Part shown: piece by piece, positions 1-5,099 of the stretch
How the letters are laid out: each line of letters starts with the position of its first letter
Numbering within the stretch: the first letter of the stretch is position 1
NCBI GenBank assembly: GCA_016867615.1
Contig: VGJG01000157.1
Span: 1 to 5,099 of the forward strand
From: Candidatus Aminicenantota bacterium
GTDB lineage: Bacteria; Acidobacteriota; Aminicenantia; Aminicenantales; JAFGAV01
Length of the DNA stretch: 5,099 nucleotides
Reading direction: 5' to 3'
Translations under genes and position numbers: made by a program
The notes under the pieces: generated by a model
What the model was told of the DNA's origin: nothing
Databases searched by the model: none
What the model saw: the letters and a program-made list of their open reading frames with translations, nothing else

Positions 1-162
1 TGGGAAATGGGCGAGGAAAAGATTTTCGATTTTCTGCGGAGCAACATCAAGCGGCCCGCCTCCGATCTCCTCAAGGACATCAAGGCGCAATTCCAGGAAT
101 TCACCTCCGGCGTCAAGCCGTTCGACGACACGACGCTGGTGCTCATCAAGAGAACCGCCTGA
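1..162 (+). CDS. SpoIIE/RsbU-type PP2C serine phosphatase, C-terminal end (partial)
   Basis: Frame 1 is open from the window edge to a TGA at 160-162, giving the last 53 residues of a protein that starts upstream. The tail reads as the end of a PPM/SpoIIE (RsbU-like) phosphatase domain. It has an amphipathic stretch (GEEKIFDFLRSN), a helix resembling the usual SDLLKDIKAQFQEFTSG region, and the closing DDTTLVLIKRT strand. The DDxT pair supplies a metal-binding Asp in PP2C enzymes. Members dephosphorylate phosphoserine or phosphothreonine on anti-sigma-antagonist (STAS) proteins and are usually fused to sensor domains such as PAS, GAF, HAMP or FHA. Which sensor is attached here cannot be seen. 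The M24 peptidase gene follows after 49 nt, so the two may share a transcript, although no functional link is evident. The family call is from motif recognition on a short fragment. Confidence 0.8.
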   Translation, partial: WEMGEEKIFDFLRSNIKRPASDLLKDIKAQFQEFTSGVKPFDDTTLVLIKRTA

Positions 163-199
163 AGACGGAGGGCGAGGACGTCCCGTCGCGAGGGCTGAG

Positions 200-204
200 A
201 GGAG
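200..204 (+). promoter_or_regulatory. Shine-Dalgarno for the M24 peptidase gene
   Basis: AGGAG inside the purine run GAGAGGAGAG (197-206) lies 7 nt before the ATG at 212. This supports that start, which also places a twin-arginine motif at the extreme N-terminus. Confidence 0.7.
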
Positions 205-211
205 AGCAGCC

Positions 212-1474
212 ATGACGACACGCCGGTCTTTCCTGAAGACGGCGGGGCTGGCTTTGCCCGCCCTGGGTCTGGGGAGCCTTCCGGTCAGGGACGTTTCCGG
301 GGACCGGAACGCGCCGGGGGCGCCCGGGGATTGGACCGCCGGCCTTCCGTCCCTTGGACCGGAGGATTATGAGGCGCGGCTGGAAAAAGCGCGACGGTTC
401 ATGAGCGCGGAGCGTCTGGACGGCCTCCTGGTCGGCGGCGGAGCCAACCTCGTCTATTTTTCGGGCGTCGCCTGGGGCTTGAGCGAAAGACCGTTCGGGC
501 TGGTGATCGGCCGCAGGACCGGTCCGGCCTGGGTTTGTCCCGCTTTTGAGCTCGACCGGGCCCGGGAGCTCATCCCCGCAGGCCAGAAGGTCCGCACCTG
601 GGAGGAGCACGAGAGCCCCTACGCCCTCGTTTCCGGGATTTTCGATGATTGGGGGGCACGGGGGGGCAGACTGGGCTTGGCCCCCGACCTCAGGAGCTTC
701 GAGGTGCACGGCTTGCGGCGCGAGGCGGCGGGCCTGGAGCTCGTGGACGGGGCGCCGGTGACCCAGGGGTGCCGGGCGGTGAAATCGGCCAAGGAAATCG
801 AATTCATGGACCTGGCCAACCGGATCACCAAGCTGGCTTACCGGGAGGCCTTCGCCGGGCTGAGCGAGGGCATGAGCCAGCGCGACCTGGCCGCGGCCGT
901 CGCCTCCGCGACGCAGAGAATGGGCGCCGCGGGGGGCGGCTGGCCCCAGTTCGGACCGGCGACGGCTTTGCCCCATGGTTCGCGCCTCGAGAGAAAGCTC
1001 GCTCCGGGTGACGTGGTCATGGTGGACGGCGGGTGCGGCGTGCGCGGCTACCGTTCGGACGTGACCCGGACGGTCGTCTACGGCGCCCCCACGGAAAGGC
1101 AGAGGAAGGTCTGGAACGCGGTCCTGAAAGCGCAGGCCGCGGCGCAGGCCGCTGTCCGGCCGGGCGTACCCTGCCGGGACGTGGACCGCGCCGCCCGAAA
1201 GGTAATCGAGGAGGCCGGGTTCGGGCCGGGGTACAAACACTTTGCCCACAGGCTCGGCCACGGCATCGGGCTGGAGGGACACGAGCACCCCTATCTCGTC
1301 GAGGGCAATGCGCTCAGGCTCGAGCCGGGGATGACCTTCAGCAACGAACCCGGGATCTATATCGCCGCTGAGTTCGGCGTGCGCCTCGAGGACTGCTTCG
1401 TCGTCACCGAGGACGGAAGCCGTATCCTGGGCGGCGCGGAATCGGTCTCTCTCGACCCTCCGTATTATTTATAA
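212..1474 (+). CDS. Tat-exported M24 family metallopeptidase (Xaa-Pro aminopeptidase/prolidase-like)
   Basis: A 420-residue protein with the creatinase/prolidase two-domain layout. Residues 1-25 form a twin-arginine signal (TTRRSFLK followed by an Ala/Leu/Gly-rich stretch), implying folded export across the inner membrane. I see no clear AxA cleavage site, so it could stay anchored. Residues ~50-180 are the N-terminal creatinase-like domain. Residues ~190-410 are the pita-bread catalytic domain. All five expected dinuclear metal ligands are present: D272 (VDGG), D283 (RSDVTRT), H350 (RLGHGIGL), E379 (SNEPGIY) and E393 (RLED). H255 (LPHG) and H357/H359 match the usual accessory histidines. In the family these enzymes hydrolyse the bond before proline in peptides, or cleave Xaa-Pro dipeptides. 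Substrate cannot be fixed from sequence, and non-peptidase relatives such as creatinase share the fold. It lies 49 nt after the phosphatase gene and may be co-transcribed with it. Confidence 0.92.
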   Translation: MTTRRSFLKTAGLALPALGLGSLPVRDVSGDRNAPGAPGDWTAGLPSLGPEDYEARLEKARRFMSAERLDGLLVGGGANLVYFSGVAWGLSERPFGLVIGRRTGPAWVCPAFELDRARELIPAGQKVRTWEEHESPYALVSGIFDDWGARGGRLGLAPDLRSFEVHGLRREAAGLELVDGAPVTQGCRAVKSAKEIEFMDLANRITKLAYREAFAGLSEGMSQRDLAAAVASATQRMGAAGGGWPQFGPATALPHGSRLERKLAPGDVVMVDGGCGVRGYRSDVTRTVVYGAPTERQRKVWNAVLKAQAAAQAAVRPGVPCRDVDRAARKVIEEAGFGPGYKHFAHRLGHGIGLEGHEHPYLVEGNALRLEPGMTFSNEPGIYIAAEFGVRLEDCFVVTEDGSRILGGAESVSLDPPYYL

Positions 1475-1485
1475 ACCTCAGCCGG

Positions 1486-1511
1486 CCGCTCGGGCGATGA
1501 GCGGTGATTTT
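1486..1511 (+). terminator. Candidate weak intrinsic terminator after the M24 gene
   Basis: CCGCTC (1486-1491) pairs perfectly with GAGCGG (1499-1504) around a 7-nt loop. A G-U pair can extend it at 1485/1505. The stem is followed by TGA and then four Ts (1508-1511). It starts 12 nt after the M24 stop codon, which is the right place for a terminator. The stem is short and the T-run is short and offset, so efficiency is doubtful. The same T-run is also the first of the phased TTTAC repeats, so the two readings overlap. Confidence 0.4.
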
Positions 1512-1546
1512 ACGATCATTTTACACTTTCTTTACCCGGTGGTGAC
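1508..1546 (+). promoter_or_regulatory. Three to four TTTAC direct repeats at 11-bp pitch, possible regulator-binding array
   Basis: TTTTAC occurs at 1508-1513 and again at 1519-1524, followed by CTTTAC at 1530-1535, each exactly 11 bp after the last. A degenerate fourth copy, GGTGAC at 1541-1546, keeps the T, A and C at positions 3, 5 and 6 of the unit. One helical turn between direct repeats is the arrangement recognised by tandem dimers of OmpR/PhoB-type response regulators (for example Pho boxes). The array sits 68 bp upstream of the ARPP-1 start codon, in the lowest-GC part of the window, where a promoter would be expected. The role is inferred; the repeats and spacing are seen directly. 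I could not find a convincing sigma-70 -35/-10 pair in the same region. Confidence 0.4.
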
Positions 1547-1601
1547 ACGGCTTCGGCGGCGTCTTTGTATTGTATGTGTGGACGGCGGAAAAGACGTCCC
1601 G

Positions 1602-1608
1602 AAGGAGG
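1602..1608 (+). promoter_or_regulatory. Strong Shine-Dalgarno deciding the ARPP-1 gene start
   Basis: AAGGAGG lies 5 nt before the ATG at 1614. It selects that start over the in-frame ATG at 1497, which has no such site and would put an Arg-rich, non-signal-like extension before the signal peptide. Confidence 0.85.
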
Positions 1609-1613
1609 TTGTC

Positions 1614-2687
1614 ATGAAAGAACGGATTGCGGCGGCTTCGGTAGTTTTCGCGCTGGCGCTCTTTCTGCCGGCGCGGCAGGGGAATACGGCGGCGCTCCCG
1701 GAGGCGGCCGACCCGGTTGCGTCCCTGGTGCGGACGCTCGAGGTCGGGAAGCCCGTTTCCCACGGGAGCCTGACCGTCGTGCCTGTTTACTCCCGGCGGG
1801 CCGCGGCCCGGAGCGGGTTTGTGACCCTGGAGGAAGCCATCAAAACCGGGGCGGTCGAGATCACCGAGGTCGACGGGGGACGCGTCCCCCAGGTCAAGAT
1901 CTCGAACCTGTCCAAGAGCGTCCTGTTCCTCATGGCCGGGGAGATCCTGACCGGCTGCCGCCAGGATCGGATCCTGGCCCAGGACGTCCTCCTGGGGCCC
2001 GGAACGAAAAACTTGATCGTGCCGGTTTATTGCGTCGAGCAGGGACGCTGGACGGCGCAGTCCGCCGCCTTCACCAGCAAGGAGAGCCTGGGGACCTACA
2101 AATTGAGGGCCAGGGCGGCCGAGAAAGCGCCGGCGGCCCAGAGCCGGATCTGGGAAGAGGTCGAGGCCCAGAACAGGGCCCTGGGCGTGACTTCCGGATC
2201 GAGCGCCTATCAAGCCGCCTACGATCAGGAGGACAACAGGAAGGCCATCGGGGTTGTCGAAAAGAGGATCAAGGACGGGCTGCGTCTGGATGAGGGTGTC
2301 GTGGGGGCGGTGATCGGCTTGGGGAAGCGGGTGGTCAGCGTGGACATCTTCACCGATGCTCAGCTCTTCTACAAGCAGTGGCCCAAGATCCTCAAGTCTT
2401 CGGCCCTGGCGTCGCTCCACGAAAAGCCCGGCGGGAATCTCAGCCAGAGGGAGGCCGCGGAATTTCTGAGGTCGTTCGCCGGCCGCGATTACGGCCGCAA
2501 GCCCGCTCTCGACCTGGGTTATGAGCTGGAGAGCGGCGGCGGGGAAGCGATGGTCAAGGCCCTCGTCTACCGGGAGGCGGTCGTTCATCTGTCCGGCTTC
2601 CCTCAGGAGCCGGAGAGGCTGAAGGTCGGGGACGCGCCCGAGCAGAGGATGCCCGTCATCCGCGGCGGAGGGCGGACGTCCCGGTGA
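1614..2687 (+). CDS. Exported ARPP-1 (DUF6569) family protein of unknown function
   Basis: A 357-residue protein from the ATG at 1614. An in-frame ATG at 1497 would add 39 residues but lacks a ribosome site. Residues 1-27 look like a Sec signal peptide: MKER, a hydrophobic core (about residues 5-20), then a polar stretch ending in TAA. The rest matches my recollection of the ARPP-1/DUF6569 domain. Supporting stretches are the early 'GSLTVVPVYS' strand (51-60), TLEEAIKTGAVEITE (71-85), MAGEILTGCRQDRI (107-120), then the hallmark PVYCVEQGRW (137-146) and IWEEVEAQNRALGVTSG (179-195). The C-terminal half has VVSVDIFTDAQLFYKQW (240-256). The family name refers to association with ADP-ribosylglycohydrolase and rhodanese/phosphatase-like domains, and no reaction is established to my knowledge. 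Here it is a standalone, exported form. Cys115 sits where I recall a small residue in the GxKQxR motif, so it may be a variant. It appears monocistronic, bounded by candidate terminators and preceded by phased repeats. The family call is from recognition without a search. Confidence 0.82.
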   Translation: MKERIAAASVVFALALFLPARQGNTAALPEAADPVASLVRTLEVGKPVSHGSLTVVPVYSRRAAARSGFVTLEEAIKTGAVEITEVDGGRVPQVKISNLSKSVLFLMAGEILTGCRQDRILAQDVLLGPGTKNLIVPVYCVEQGRWTAQSAAFTSKESLGTYKLRARAAEKAPAAQSRIWEEVEAQNRALGVTSGSSAYQAAYDQEDNRKAIGVVEKRIKDGLRLDEGVVGAVIGLGKRVVSVDIFTDAQLFYKQWPKILKSSALASLHEKPGGNLSQREAAEFLRSFAGRDYGRKPALDLGYELESGGGEAMVKALVYREAVVHLSGFPQEPERLKVGDAPEQRMPVIRGGGRTSR

Positions 2688-2708
2688 ACACGTCGCAGTG
2701 AACAGGCG

Positions 2709-2760
2709 AAACAAGGGGGAGGGCCTCGACGCCCCGCGTCACAACCCTCCCCCTTGTTTT
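2709..2760 (+). terminator. Strong nested-hairpin intrinsic terminator
   Basis: AAACAAGGGGGAGGG (2709-2723) is the exact reverse complement of CCCTCCCCCTTGTTT (2745-2759), a perfect 15-bp stem. The 21-nt loop holds a second perfect hairpin: GACGC (2728-2732), a CCC loop, and GCGTC (2736-2740). This leaves a 4x4 internal loop. The 3' side ends in four Ts (2757-2760), three of which fall inside the stem. The stem begins 22 nt after the ARPP-1 stop codon. The opposite strand also ends in TTT (complement of 2709-2711), so it might work in both directions, although no convergent gene is visible. Confidence 0.8.
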
Positions 2761-2923
2761 CGTAGGCCTGGCCGCCGGGTCTGTCTTCAGTGAGGCGCCC
2801 CGGAATCGCCGCCGGCGATGCGATGCCCAGCCGGGTCGGGAGTCCCTTGGGCATCTCCCGGCGAGTTCGGGAAGGCGCCTTGCGGCTTGAAAAGGATATC
2901 GCGGCGTGGGAAGATAGAAAAAA
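2761..2923 (+). other. Leader of the sensor-kinase operon with two inverted repeats
   Basis: These 163 bases lie between the terminator and the kinase ATG, and I see no gene in them. They contain a perfect 6-bp hairpin, ATCGCC (2805-2810) with GGCGAT (2814-2819) around a GCC loop. Directly after it comes a perfect 8-bp inverted repeat, GATGCCCA (2822-2829) with TGGGCATC (2848-2855), separated by 18 nt. Neither is followed by a T-run, so they are not intrinsic terminators. They could be RNA structures in the 5' leader or an operator. No clear promoter is visible. Confidence 0.45.
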
Positions 2924-4879
2924 ATGATGCGCTTGAAGCTGTCCTCCCGGCTGCGGCTGCTGTTCCTGGCGGCCGTGGTCCTGCCCGCGGGGCTTCTGGC
3001 CTTTCTCGCCGTGCGTTCCATCGACCGAGAGGAAGCCTATATCGAGAAGCGGCTCGAGGGGACCCTGGACGCCGAGCTCGTCCATGTCGCCGGCCTGATC
3101 AACGCCGAGCTCGACCGCGTGCGGGAGGAGATCGAGCGTTCCGCCCCGGCGGTTCCGTCCGGCGATCCGGCGGCCGCATTCGCCGCCTGGAAGGCGTCCT
3201 GCGACCTCGTCCGCACGCCCTTTCTCCTCTCCCCGGATTTCGAGATCCTGTGGCCCAGCCAGACGGCCCCGCTTGCCGAGGATGAGCGCGCCTTCCTCAG
3301 GGCCAACCGGGAGTTCGTCACGGACAGGACGGAGATCCCGATCTACCAGAACATCGTCCAGGTCTACGGCCGGGAGATCGTCGGCCTGGCCGCGAGCCGG
3401 CCCTCCGAGCTTCAGGAGACGGTCGGGGATGAGTCCGAAGCGAGGGGGGCGCCTCCCCCCGGAATGTCCCCGGAGAAGAGCGCGGCCGCGCCCGCTCCGG
3501 ATCCGGCGGCGGCCGCCCGCCTGAAGGAATCCGAGCCCTCCTCCGACTACGCCCAAACGCAGACGGCCCTGAAGGAATTCGAGTCCAGCGAAAGCATCCG
3601 CCGGCAGGTCTATCAGCAGGCCCGGGAGCGGGGCCGCGAGCCCATGAGCCGGGTCGTCGTGCCCGACGCGGGACAGGAGTCCAAGCGCCAGGCGCCCGCG
3701 CGGCGCGAGTCGATCTTCATCTCCGAGCCCATGACTTTCAGCCGGATCATCTCCGGGAGCGAATCGGGGCTCATCCCGCGCTTTCTCGGCCAGGACCCGG
3801 CCCTGTTCTTCTGGAAGCGGGCCGCGGGGAGCGCGGTCCTCGGCTGCGTCCTGGACTTCGCCCGGCTCAAGTCCCGGTTGCTGGGCGTCCTGCCCGACGC
3901 CTACTCCGCTTCCCGCATCTTGACCGTACTGGACGAGGCCGGCCGGCCGCTCTTCACCCCGGCGGAGGACGGCGGAAGGGACTGGCGGCGGCCCTTCGTC
4001 TCCCGGGAGGTGAGCGTGCTTCTGCCCCGCTGGGAAGCGGCGGCCTATCTCACCGACCCGGGCCTCATCCGCTCCCGGGCCGACCTCAGGGCGCTCGTCC
4101 TGTGGGCCCTGGTCCTGACGTTCCTCGTCTCCATCCTGGCGGGCGGAACGCTGGTGCTCAAGACGTTCCGCAGGGAGGTCGAGCTCGCCCGCAACAAGAC
4201 GACCTTCGTCACCAACGTCTCCCACGAGCTCAAGACGCCCCTGACTTCGATCCGGATGTTCGCCGAAATGCTCAAGGAGGGACGGCTGGAACAGCCGGCC
4301 AAACGGGAGCAATACCTGGGGCTCATGGTCTCGGAGACCGACCGCCTGACCCGGCTGGTCAACAACGTCCTCGATTTTTCGCGTATGGAAAAGGGGAAAA
4401 AGACGTACGCTCCCCGGATCTGCGACGCGGTCCTTCTGGCGCGGGACACGGCCGAGGGTCAGAGACTCCGCCTGGAGCACAAGGATTTCCGCTTCTCCTT
4501 CCGTGCGCCGGACGAACCCGTCCTCGTCCGCGCGGACGAGGAGGCGGTCAAGCAGGCGCTTCTCAACCTCCTGGCCAACGCCGAGAACTATTCGGACACG
4601 CGCCGGGAGGTGGAGGTGGAGGTGGCGGCCGACGCCGGCGAGGCCTTCATCCGCGTCCTCGACCGCGGGATCGGCGTTCCCCGACAGCAGGCCGGGAAGC
4701 TGTTCCAGGAATTTTTCCGGGCCGACGACTCCCTGACGGCTCGGACGAAGGGCACGGGGCTGGGACTGGCCATCGCCCGGCGCCTGGTGCGGGACCAGGG
4801 AGGCGACATCGTCTACGCCCCCCGCCCGGGCGGCGGCAGCCTGTTCGAGATCCGTCTGCCCCGGGTCAAGCCGTCATGA
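2924..4879 (+). CDS. Membrane sensor histidine kinase (HisKA/HATPase_c) with large extracytoplasmic region and no HAMP
   Basis: A 651-residue kinase. TM1 is about residues 11-30 and TM2 about 388-412. The ~355 residues between should lie outside the cytoplasm. HisKA contains the phospho-acceptor H434 (VSHELKTPLTSI). The ATPase domain shows the N box (LLNLLANAENYS, N548/N552), D-x-G-x-G (D580, G582, G584), F box (FFRADD, 597-602) and G2 box (KGTGLGLA, 609-616). All catalytic motifs are intact. Only ~20 residues separate TM2 from H434, so there is no HAMP or PAS linker. The sensor region has two stretches reminiscent of Cache/PAS-like folds (LLSPDFEILWPS, 101-112; LTVLDEAGRPLF, 333-344). Between them lies an Ala/Pro/Glu-rich stretch (~172-203) and a charged helical segment (~204-240). 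The ligand is unknown. ATG 2924 is the first possible start because an in-frame TAG lies at 2915-2917; ATG 2927 is an alternative. The ribosome site is weak (GGGAAG, 2908-2913). The stop overlaps the regulator's start codon. Confidence 0.93.
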   Translation: MMRLKLSSRLRLLFLAAVVLPAGLLAFLAVRSIDREEAYIEKRLEGTLDAELVHVAGLINAELDRVREEIERSAPAVPSGDPAAAFAAWKASCDLVRTPFLLSPDFEILWPSQTAPLAEDERAFLRANREFVTDRTEIPIYQNIVQVYGREIVGLAASRPSELQETVGDESEARGAPPPGMSPEKSAAAPAPDPAAAARLKESEPSSDYAQTQTALKEFESSESIRRQVYQQARERGREPMSRVVVPDAGQESKRQAPARRESIFISEPMTFSRIISGSESGLIPRFLGQDPALFFWKRAAGSAVLGCVLDFARLKSRLLGVLPDAYSASRILTVLDEAGRPLFTPAEDGGRDWRRPFVSREVSVLLPRWEAAAYLTDPGLIRSRADLRALVLWALVLTFLVSILAGGTLVLKTFRREVELARNKTTFVTNVSHELKTPLTSIRMFAEMLKEGRLEQPAKREQYLGLMVSETDRLTRLVNNVLDFSRMEKGKKTYAPRICDAVLLARDTAEGQRLRLEHKDFRFSFRAPDEPVLVRADEEAVKQALLNLLANAENYSDTRREVEVEVAADAGEAFIRVLDRGIGVPRQQAGKLFQEFFRADDSLTARTKGTGLGLAIARRLVRDQGGDIVYAPRPGGGSLFEIRLPRVKPS

Positions 4880-5099
4880 AGAAAGATAAAATCCTCGTCG
4901 TCGAGGACGACCCCTCCATCCTGACCGGCCTGGTCGACCTGCTGCGGGGCGAGGGGTACGAGACCTCCCAGGTCGCGGACGGCAAGGAGGCCCTGCGGCT
5001 CTATGCCGCCTCGCGTCCGAGCCTCGTTCTCCTGGACATCATGATCCCGGAAAAAAGCGGATACGACGTCTGCCGCGAGATCCGCTCCCGGGACGCCCG
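4876..5099 (+). CDS. Response regulator, receiver domain (partial, runs off the window)
   Basis: The start ATG (4876-4878) overlaps the kinase TGA as ATGA, which suggests translational coupling; I see no separate strong ribosome site. The 74 complete codons in the window encode a receiver (REC) domain through about alpha-3. It has KILVVEDDPSIL with the acidic metal-binding pair (D11, D12), ADGKEAL, and the phospho-acceptor D54 in LVLLDIMIPEKSGYDVC. The conserved Pro58 and Gly62 follow. The sequence style, including LLDIMIPEKSGYDVCREIR, is like OmpR/PhoB-type regulators. The output domain lies past position 5099, so a DNA-binding or other effector type cannot be confirmed. Its phosphodonor is almost certainly the upstream kinase. 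Confidence 0.93.
   Translation, partial: MKKDKILVVEDDPSILTGLVDLLRGEGYETSQVADGKEALRLYAASRPSLVLLDIMIPEKSGYDVCREIRSRDA

Noticed and set aside
146..1288. Long - strand open frame (380 residues) opposite the M24 gene
   Set aside because: The + strand reading has all family motifs. The antisense product is Pro/Arg/Gly-rich with no recognisable domain, as expected in high-GC DNA.
1542..1575. Sigma-70-like promoter (GTGACA with TATTGT or TTGTAT) before the ARPP-1 gene
   Set aside because: Spacers are 20-22 bp and both boxes match poorly; not strong enough to annotate.
1497..1613. Upstream in-frame ATG (1497) as start of the ARPP-1 gene
   Set aside because: No Shine-Dalgarno, it sits inside a hairpin loop, and it would bury the signal peptide behind an Arg-rich extension; ATG 1614 has AAGGAGG at ideal spacing.
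1521..2714. Long - strand open frame (397 residues) opposite the ARPP-1 gene
   Set aside because: It mirrors the real gene, crosses the intergenic region and runs into the terminator stem region; no motifs or ribosome site.
2887..2918. TTGAAA at 2887 as a -35 box for the kinase operon
   Set aside because: No acceptable -10 follows, and the transcript would begin at or after the kinase start codon.
2818..3285. + strand frame starting at 2818 and running into the kinase
   Set aside because: It is out of frame with the kinase for most of its length, Arg/Gly/Pro-rich and without motifs or a ribosome site; a shadow frame.
2603..4480. Very long - strand open frame (625 residues) opposite the kinase gene
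   Set aside because: It spans the ARPP-1 end, the terminator and most of the kinase. Its composition is low-complexity Gly/Arg/Asp/Pro, and the + strand kinase has intact catalytic motifs.

Overview
The window is high-GC bacterial DNA, roughly two-thirds G+C by eye, with every real gene on the + strand. It holds five genes. Two are cut by the window edges: a SpoIIE/RsbU-type phosphatase tail at the left and a response-regulator receiver domain at the right. Three are complete: a Tat-exported M24 metallopeptidase, an exported ARPP-1 (DUF6569) family protein, and a membrane sensor histidine kinase. The mix of a Tat-signal M24 peptidase, RsbU-type phosphatase and two-component genes in GC-rich DNA would suit Acidobacteriota or the related Candidatus Aminicenantes. 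That placement is a guess from style, since no marker gene is present. I see no mobile element, CRISPR array, tRNA or rRNA.

Layout: (1) 1-162, phosphatase C-terminus. (2) 212-1474, the M24 peptidase, 49 nt downstream and probably co-transcribed. (3) 1475-1613, an AT-richer intergenic region with a small hairpin followed by T4 and a striking set of TTTAC motifs repeated every 11 bp. (4) 1614-2687, the ARPP-1 gene, with a near-perfect Shine-Dalgarno and a signal peptide. (5) 2688-2923, a strong nested-hairpin terminator and then a leader with two more perfect inverted repeats. (6) 2924-4879 and 4876-5099, a histidine kinase and response regulator overlapping by ATGA.

How they fit together: the ARPP-1 gene looks like its own transcription unit, with a candidate terminator before it and a convincing one after it. 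The kinase/regulator pair is a separate operon. The 11-bp direct-repeat pitch upstream of the ARPP-1 gene is the spacing used by OmpR/PhoB-type response regulators. The neighbouring two-component system might therefore control that gene, but this is a hypothesis: the regulator's DNA-binding domain lies beyond the window.

No clearly new multi-gene system is visible. The items most worth a second look are the phased repeats, the exported ARPP-1 protein of unknown function, and the HAMP-less kinase with a large, partly low-complexity sensor region.
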